From Roseomonas aerilata DSM 19363 (GTDB taxonomy: Bacteria > Pseudomonadota > Alphaproteobacteria > Acetobacterales > Acetobacteraceae): a stretch of 64,000 nt of DNA. Positions within the stretch are counted from its first letter, which is position 1. Every line of letters begins with the position of its first letter. Shown piece by piece: positions 59,731 through 64,000 of this stretch. The translations under genes and the position numbers were made by a program. The stretch spans positions 1 to 64,000 of the forward strand of contig NZ_JONP01000023.1 of assembly GCF_000711725.1 (NCBI RefSeq), written 5' to 3'. The notes under the pieces were generated by a model. The model searched no databases. It worked only from the letters and a program-made list of their open reading frames with translations, and had not been told where the DNA came from.

Positions 59731-60579
59731 ATGCCGATGCGACTGGTACGCTGGGGAGAACGGGAGACCGAGCGTCCCGGCCTCCTGGCCGCGGACGGAA
59801 CCGTCCGCGACCTCACTGAAGTCGTGCAGGACATCGCAGGTACCGCCCTCTCGGACGAAGGTCTCGCCTGTATACGGGCAGGCGATCCGGCTGCCCTGCC
59901 CTCGATCCCGGCCAGGTCGCGTTTGGCCTCGCCCGCAGGCGGCACCGGCAAGATCGTTTGCATCGGCCTGAACTACCGGGACCACGCGGCAGAGGCGAAT
60001 CTGCTCGAGCCCAAGGAGCCGATCATATTCCTCAAGGCCACAAGCTCAATCACCGGCCCTCACGACCCGGTGGCCATCCCACCCGGCGCTGAGAAGGTGG
60101 ACTGGGAAGTCGAACTCGGCGTGGTGATCGGCCGCACCGCGCGCAATGTGACTGACGCGGAGGCCCTGTCTCACGTCGCCGGCTATTGCACCGTCAACGA
60201 CGTGTCGGAGCGCGCCTGGCAGATGGAGCGGGGCGGACAGTGGGATAAGGGCAAGTCCGCCGACGCCTTTGCCCCGATTGGCCCCTGGCTCGTCACACGG
60301 GACGAAATACCGGACCCTCAGGCACTCACGTTATGGCTCGAGGTGGACGGCGTGCGGCGCCAAAACGGCACGACAGCCGACATGATTTTCGGTGTCGCGA
60401 ACCTTGTCGCCTACACGAGCTGCTTCATGAGCCTGCAACCCGGTGATGTGATCGCCACAGGAACACCTGCGGGTGTCGGTATGGGCTTCCGGCCTCCCGT
60501 CTATCTGCGCGTGGGACAGATCATGCGCGCCGGCATTCAGAGGCTTGGCGAGCAGACCTCCGAAGCCATGGCAAGCTAG
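59731..60579 (+). CDS. FAH-family hydrolase (2,4-diketo-acid hydrolase-like)
   Basis: A 282-aa FAH-family enzyme. It has the N-terminal sandwich (MRLVRWGERETERPGLL), KIVCIGLNYRDHAAE, the metal-binding VDWEVELGVVIG and CTVNDVSERAWQ, and GDVIATGTPAGVGMG. The form is that of the 2,4-diketo-3-deoxy-L-fuconate hydrolase / ureidoglycolate-lyase-like branch, which cleaves acylpyruvates. ATG 59731 stands four bases ahead of GTG 60583's gene at its other end (stop 60579), showing an operon. The probable product is pyruvate plus an acid. Confidence 0.88.
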   Translation: MPMRLVRWGERETERPGLLAADGTVRDLTEVVQDIAGTALSDEGLACIRAGDPAALPSIPARSRLASPAGGTGKIVCIGLNYRDHAAEANLLEPKEPIIFLKATSSITGPHDPVAIPPGAEKVDWEVELGVVIGRTARNVTDAEALSHVAGYCTVNDVSERAWQMERGGQWDKGKSADAFAPIGPWLVTRDEIPDPQALTLWLEVDGVRRQNGTTADMIFGVANLVAYTSCFMSLQPGDVIATGTPAGVGMGFRPPVYLRVGQIMRAGIQRLGEQTSEAMAS

Positions 60580-60582
60580 AGC

Positions 60583-61758
60583 GTGGACCAGACCATCACC
60601 TCCGTCGACGATCTGCAGCGTCTCGCAAAACGGCGGGTGCCGTCGCTCTTCTATGACTATGTCAACAGCGGATCCTGGACGGAGAGCACCTATCGCCGCA
60701 ATGGCGAAGACTTGGCCCGCCTGCTCTTTCGGCAGCGTGTAGGCGTCAACATCGCAGGGATTGACACCAGTTCTGCCATCCTCGGGATGCGGGCGGCTAT
60801 GCCACTGGTGCTGGCCCCGGCAGGGTTAACTGGCATGCTGCACCCAGATGGCGAGATCCTCGCCGCGCGTGCTGCGGCACGGATTGGCGTGCCCTACGTG
60901 CTCTCGACAGTCTCGATTTGCTCCATCGAGGATCTGGCGGCGCATACGAAGCAGCCCTTCTGGTTCCAGCTCTATATCATGAAGGACCGCGGCTTCATCG
61001 AGCGGTTGATCGACCGCGCGAAGGCGGCAAAGTGCTCCGCCCTGGTTCTCACCATGGACCTGCCGATCCAGGGCCTACGCTATAAGGACATCCGCAACGG
61101 GCTTTCGGTCCCGCCACGCATAACCTTGTCTACCCTTGCTGCGATGATCTCGCGCCCGCGCTGGTGTGCCGCGATGCTACGCACGCAACGTCGCACATTC
61201 GGCAACATCGTGGGCCATGCAGAGGGCGCCTCGGACACGATGCGGTTCTCGGAATGGGTGGGCAAGCAGTTCGACCGTACTGTCACCTGGGACGATGTTC
61301 GCTGGATAAAGCAGCGTTGGGGCGGCAAGCTGGTCGTCAAAGGCATCATGGATGCATACGACGCGGAGGAGGCCCTCAAAGCCGGAGCCGACGCCATCGT
61401 TGTCTCCAACCATGGCGGCCGGCAACTCGACGGCGCACCGTCCAGCATCAGCGCCCTGCCCGGCATCGCCGCAGTGGTCGCAGGGCGCGCAGAAGTGCTC
61501 GTCGACGGCGGCATTCGCAGCGGACAGGACATCCTGCGCGCGCTAGCCCTCGGCGCAGACAACGTGATGATCGGCCGAGCTTATCTCTACGGTCTCGGCG
61601 CCGGCGGAGAGGCAGGCGTAATGCAATGCCTCGACATTATGTCACGCGAGCTGGAGGCCACTATGGCCCTCTGCGGTCTGACCAACGTCAGGCAGGCCGG
61701 CCCTGGCACGCTCGTCAACCCCGACTTTGTTGCGCCTTACGGAGGAAATCTGAGATGA
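60583..61758 (+). CDS. FMN-dependent alpha-hydroxy-acid oxidase/dehydrogenase
   Basis: A 391-aa FMN enzyme of the L-lactate dehydrogenase / glycolate oxidase family. The start is GTG 60583. Features: VPSLFYDYVNSGSWTESTYRRN, MPLVLAPAGLTGMLHPDGE, FQLYIMKDRGF, and the active-site SNHGGRQLDGAPSSISALP with catalytic His and Arg, then VLVDGGIRSGQDILRALALGAD for the FMN phosphate. It would oxidise a 2-hydroxy acid to the 2-oxo acid, feeding the FAH or the decarboxylase-like enzyme next to it. Confidence 0.92.
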   Translation: MDQTITSVDDLQRLAKRRVPSLFYDYVNSGSWTESTYRRNGEDLARLLFRQRVGVNIAGIDTSSAILGMRAAMPLVLAPAGLTGMLHPDGEILAARAAARIGVPYVLSTVSICSIEDLAAHTKQPFWFQLYIMKDRGFIERLIDRAKAAKCSALVLTMDLPIQGLRYKDIRNGLSVPPRITLSTLAAMISRPRWCAAMLRTQRRTFGNIVGHAEGASDTMRFSEWVGKQFDRTVTWDDVRWIKQRWGGKLVVKGIMDAYDAEEALKAGADAIVVSNHGGRQLDGAPSSISALPGIAAVVAGRAEVLVDGGIRSGQDILRALALGADNVMIGRAYLYGLGAGGEAGVMQCLDIMSRELEATMALCGLTNVRQAGPGTLVNPDFVAPYGGNLR

Positions 61759-62540
61759 CCACGCCCAATACGCCAATGTTTGGCAACTACGAGATGCACC
61801 CGGGCAGCGGCGTGAACCCCCCCTACTCTCCCGCTTATCCTGTCGAGTGGGAGTGCCCGCTCCGCACGCTTGAGGTGGTGACGCGCGTCGGTCGCGCGAA
61901 GGTCGAGAAGCTACTCTCCGACACGCCCTTCGAGTTGGTGAATGACCGCGTCGCCTTCCGCTTCATGCTGTCTCCCGGTCACACGCTGGCAATCCATGCC
62001 GGACAAATGTTTGACCTGATGGTGACAGTTCCGGTGCGCTATCAGGACCTGTTCACCCAGACGCACATCTACATGTACTGCAGCGACCCGATGGGCATCT
62101 GCGCAGGACGCGAGTTGTTCGGCTACACGAAGAAGGACACCCACTATGCTTTCGACGAGACGGCGGACGGGGCCATCTCGGGCTGGGTCCGTCGGCGTGG
62201 CGTGCCGCTCGTAGATTACAGCTTCATGCCCGATAGCAGCGCACCGATGGTGATGCTCACCGATGAGTCTGAGCAGCCCGGCGGCGAGATCCATGTTCGC
62301 CGCCTTCCTGACCCCGAGAAGGTGGGCACCGCCTATGCGGACGTCGTCTATCGCCGCACGCCATTGCAATACACAAAGCCTGTGCCCGGGCGGATTGACT
62401 GGGCGCTATACCAGAGCAGCTACGACCCGATCGCTGATCTGGCGCCGGAAGTGCTCAGCGCTCATTTTATGACATCTGACGTTTATGGTGGCGGCTTCGC
62501 GGCAGAGGATCGACGCCTTCTCAAGCGCTTGATCCCCTGA
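61755..62540 (+). CDS. Acetoacetate-decarboxylase-family protein
   Basis: A 261-aa ADC-family protein. It starts at ATG 61755 in an overlap with the previous stop. The Schiff-base Lys is expected in GRELFGYTKKDTHYAF, which keeps the GRE-x-x-G-Y-x-K pattern; the C-terminal part has DYSFMPDSSAPMVML. The family includes acetoacetate decarboxylase and aldolase-dehydratases acting on 2-oxo acids. Which of these applies is open. Its place between an alpha-hydroxy-acid oxidase and an SDR suggests a short hydroxy-acid or sugar-acid pathway. Confidence 0.85.
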   Translation: MTTPNTPMFGNYEMHPGSGVNPPYSPAYPVEWECPLRTLEVVTRVGRAKVEKLLSDTPFELVNDRVAFRFMLSPGHTLAIHAGQMFDLMVTVPVRYQDLFTQTHIYMYCSDPMGICAGRELFGYTKKDTHYAFDETADGAISGWVRRRGVPLVDYSFMPDSSAPMVMLTDESEQPGGEIHVRRLPDPEKVGTAYADVVYRRTPLQYTKPVPGRIDWALYQSSYDPIADLAPEVLSAHFMTSDVYGGGFAAEDRRLLKRLIP

Positions 62541-62541
62541 G

Positions 62542-63300
62542 ATGCCCGTGTCTGCGCAGGGCTGCACCGTGGTGACGGGCGCCGGAGGCGGCATCGGCGC
62601 TGCTACAGCCCAGGCGCTGGCCCTTGAGGGTTGGCATTTGGTGCTAACGGACCGGGACAGGCCAGCCCTCGAGCAAGTCCGCGCAGGACTCGCCGCGGCA
62701 GGTGCGCTGGCCGACATCTTGCCCGGCGACATGACACAGGAAGAGGACGTTGCTGCCGTCGTCGCGCATGCGGCAGGCCAAGTTGGCGGGATGCGCGGCT
62801 TCGTTGCCGCCGCCGGCGTGCCGGGCTCCGTCCAGGCGGTGCCGGACTATCCGACCGATACTTTCAAACAGGTCCTGGATGTCAATGTCGTGGGCACCTT
62901 CCTGTGCATGAAGCATGGGCTACCGGCGATGAGCGGAGGGGGAAGTTTCGTTGCCGTTGGCTCCACGTCTTCCATTCGCGGACGCGCCAACCTCGCAGGC
63001 TATGTAGCGAGCAAGCACGCGGTACTTGGGCTAGTCCGAACGGCAGCGTTGGAGCATGTCGGAACAGCCGTCAGGGTCAACGCGGTTCTCCCAGGCCCAA
63101 CCCAGACTGCGATGATCGATGCCATCAACGACATGGCAGCACGACGGATTCCGAGTGGCGGTCGGGTGGAGCGCGCTGTTTCAGCACCCCTGGCGACACC
63201 GGCCCAGGTCGCGGACACGGTCGTTTTTCTGCTGTCGCCCGCATCCCGACACTTGAACGGGTCCGCCATTGTCGTCGACGGGGGCAGCACACTGGCCTGA
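62542..63300 (+). CDS. Short-chain dehydrogenase/reductase (SDR)
   Basis: A 252-aa classical SDR with TGAGGGIGAATAQALA at the cofactor fold, VAAAGVPGS in place of the usual NAG motif, Ser in VAVGSTSSIRG, and YVASKHAVLG with the catalytic Tyr and Lys, ending VDGGSTLA. It begins two bases after the decarboxylase stop. The usual Asn of NNAG is Ala here (VAAAG), a small departure that does not remove the catalytic residues. Fourth gene of the operon. Confidence 0.9.
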   Translation: MPVSAQGCTVVTGAGGGIGAATAQALALEGWHLVLTDRDRPALEQVRAGLAAAGALADILPGDMTQEEDVAAVVAHAAGQVGGMRGFVAAAGVPGSVQAVPDYPTDTFKQVLDVNVVGTFLCMKHGLPAMSGGGSFVAVGSTSSIRGRANLAGYVASKHAVLGLVRTAALEHVGTAVRVNAVLPGPTQTAMIDAINDMAARRIPSGGRVERAVSAPLATPAQVADTVVFLLSPASRHLNGSAIVVDGGSTLA

Positions 63301-63343
63301 CGATTACAAAACCAGCGCTGAAATGGCATCGGAGGAAACGAAC

Positions 63344-64000
63344 ATGAGAACTGTAGCAACCCTCTCCACAGCTGAGCGTCCGGTCGCGGCACAGCACAAG
63401 CGCGCCTTAATCGCGGCGTGCATTGGGAATTTCATCGAGTACTTCGATTTCGTCATCTACGGCTATTTTGCTTCGGTCATCGCACGCCTATTCTTCCCCG
63501 CTGACGACCCCGCGGCCAGCTTGCTCCTGACCTTCGCAGTGTTTGCGATCAGCTACGCCTCTCGGCCGCTTGGCGGTATCATTTTTGGGCATCTAGGCGA
63601 TCGCTACGGGCGCAAGACGCCCCTTGCCGTCGCAATCCTCTTGATCGCGGCGTGCACCACACTCATTGGCCTGATGCCGACATACCATTCGATCGGTATC
63701 GCTGCGCCGATCTTGCTTACCGTTTTACGCCTTGTCCAAGGTATCTCGGTGGGCGGTGAGTATGGCGGCGCGACCTCCTTCATCTCCGAGTATGCGCCAG
63801 CCAGTCGCCGCGGCTTCTATACGGGCTGGCAAACCTTCACCATCGGTCTCGCCCTCCTTGTCGGTGGAGGGGTGGCCTCTCTCCTCACCTCCACGCTGTC
63901 CTATGAGGCCCTGCATAGCTGGGGTTGGCGTTTGCCGTTCCTCGCCGGCCTGCCGCTCGGCTTCGTTGGGCTGTATCTCCGCTTGAAGCTGGAGGAGACC
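63344..64000 (+). CDS. MFS transporter, metabolite:H+ symporter type, cut by window end
   Basis: The first 219 codons of a major-facilitator transporter of the metabolite-proton symporter (KgtP/ShiA-like) branch. ATG 63344 has GGAGG before it. RALIAACIGNFIEYFDFVIYG is the family start with its charged pair in helix 1; RPLGGIIFGHLGDRYGRK is the loop 2-3 signature, and LRLVQGISVGGEYGGATSFI covers helix 4. It continues past 64000. It is the uptake gene of the FAH / hydroxy-acid oxidase operon, in contrast to the TctC receptors of the other operons. Confidence 0.9.
   Translation, partial: MRTVATLSTAERPVAAQHKRALIAACIGNFIEYFDFVIYGYFASVIARLFFPADDPAASLLLTFAVFAISYASRPLGGIIFGHLGDRYGRKTPLAVAILLIAACTTLIGLMPTYHSIGIAAPILLTVLRLVQGISVGGEYGGATSFISEYAPASRRGFYTGWQTFTIGLALLVGGGVASLLTSTLSYEALHSWGWRLPFLAGLPLGFVGLYLRLKLEET

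Noticed and set aside
1-64000. CRISPR array, tRNA, rRNA or phage genes
   Set aside because: No regularly spaced repeat-spacer pattern, no tRNA-like cloverleaf sequence and no phage structural motifs were noticed on reading; small RNAs cannot be excluded.

Overview
The window is a GC-rich bacterial chromosomal stretch with the look of an aerobic, soil- or water-living alphaproteobacterium, most likely Acetobacteraceae (Roseomonas-like). This is inferred from gene content: many Bug/TctC periplasmic receptors, aromatic-ring catabolism, CaiB-type CoA transferases and dense insertion sequences. No rRNA, tRNA, CRISPR array or replication gene was seen, so the taxonomic call is an inference.

Layout. 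1-830: IS6-family element with a frameshifted transposase. 1425-10113: minus-strand aromatic operon headed by a GntR regulator (FAD monooxygenase, VOC dioxygenase-like protein, 2-oxo-acid dehydrogenase E1, three TctC receptors). 10197-15955: second, paralogous aromatic module (VOC protein, FAD monooxygenase, GntR, TctC), with a divergent SnoaL-like gene and FAH hydrolase. 16506-20796: minus-strand TctC / CoA transferase / HMG-CoA-lyase-like operon and a further TctC. 20891-23698: IclR regulator and a LeuC/LeuD-like hydro-lyase pair. 24141-28067: an ATGA-coupled operon TctC / hotdog hydratase / CoA transferase / CitE-like lyase, resembling the itaconate-mesaconate route to pyruvate and acetyl-CoA, with a divergent IclR. 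29060-34574: an IS graveyard with nested IS110-in-IS6, a complete IS5-family copy, and broken dinB, EAL-domain and hybrid histidine-kinase genes. 34622-42673: MarR plus a complete Rieske ring-hydroxylating dioxygenase (reductase, alpha, beta, ferredoxin), TctC, FAD monooxygenase, DUF2783 protein and MBL-fold protein. 42753-45828: TctC / nitrilase / heme aldoxime dehydratase. 46357-47952: MarR and a 4,5-dihydroxyphthalate decarboxylase-like binding protein. 48130-51091: IS remnants and an intact IS6-like copy, a FAH stump, and a dehydrogenase and TetR gene fused head to head by a deletion. 51254-53895: GlxA-like AraC regulator, DJ-1/isonitrile-hydratase-like protein and divergent SDR. 54154-58296: iron-uptake set (DUF2946-like, TonB receptor, PepSY protein). 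58596-64000: unusual two-HTH GntR and a FAH / FMN alpha-hydroxyacid oxidase / acetoacetate-decarboxylase-like / SDR / MFS operon running off the end.

How it works together: the region is a catabolic island made of repeated modules. Each joins a local regulator, a small set of ring-opening or C5-dicarboxylate enzymes and usually a solute receptor. There are nine TctC receptors but no TctA or TctB membrane subunit. Several regulators have conspicuous palindromes at their promoters, so operator assignments can be proposed from sequence alone.
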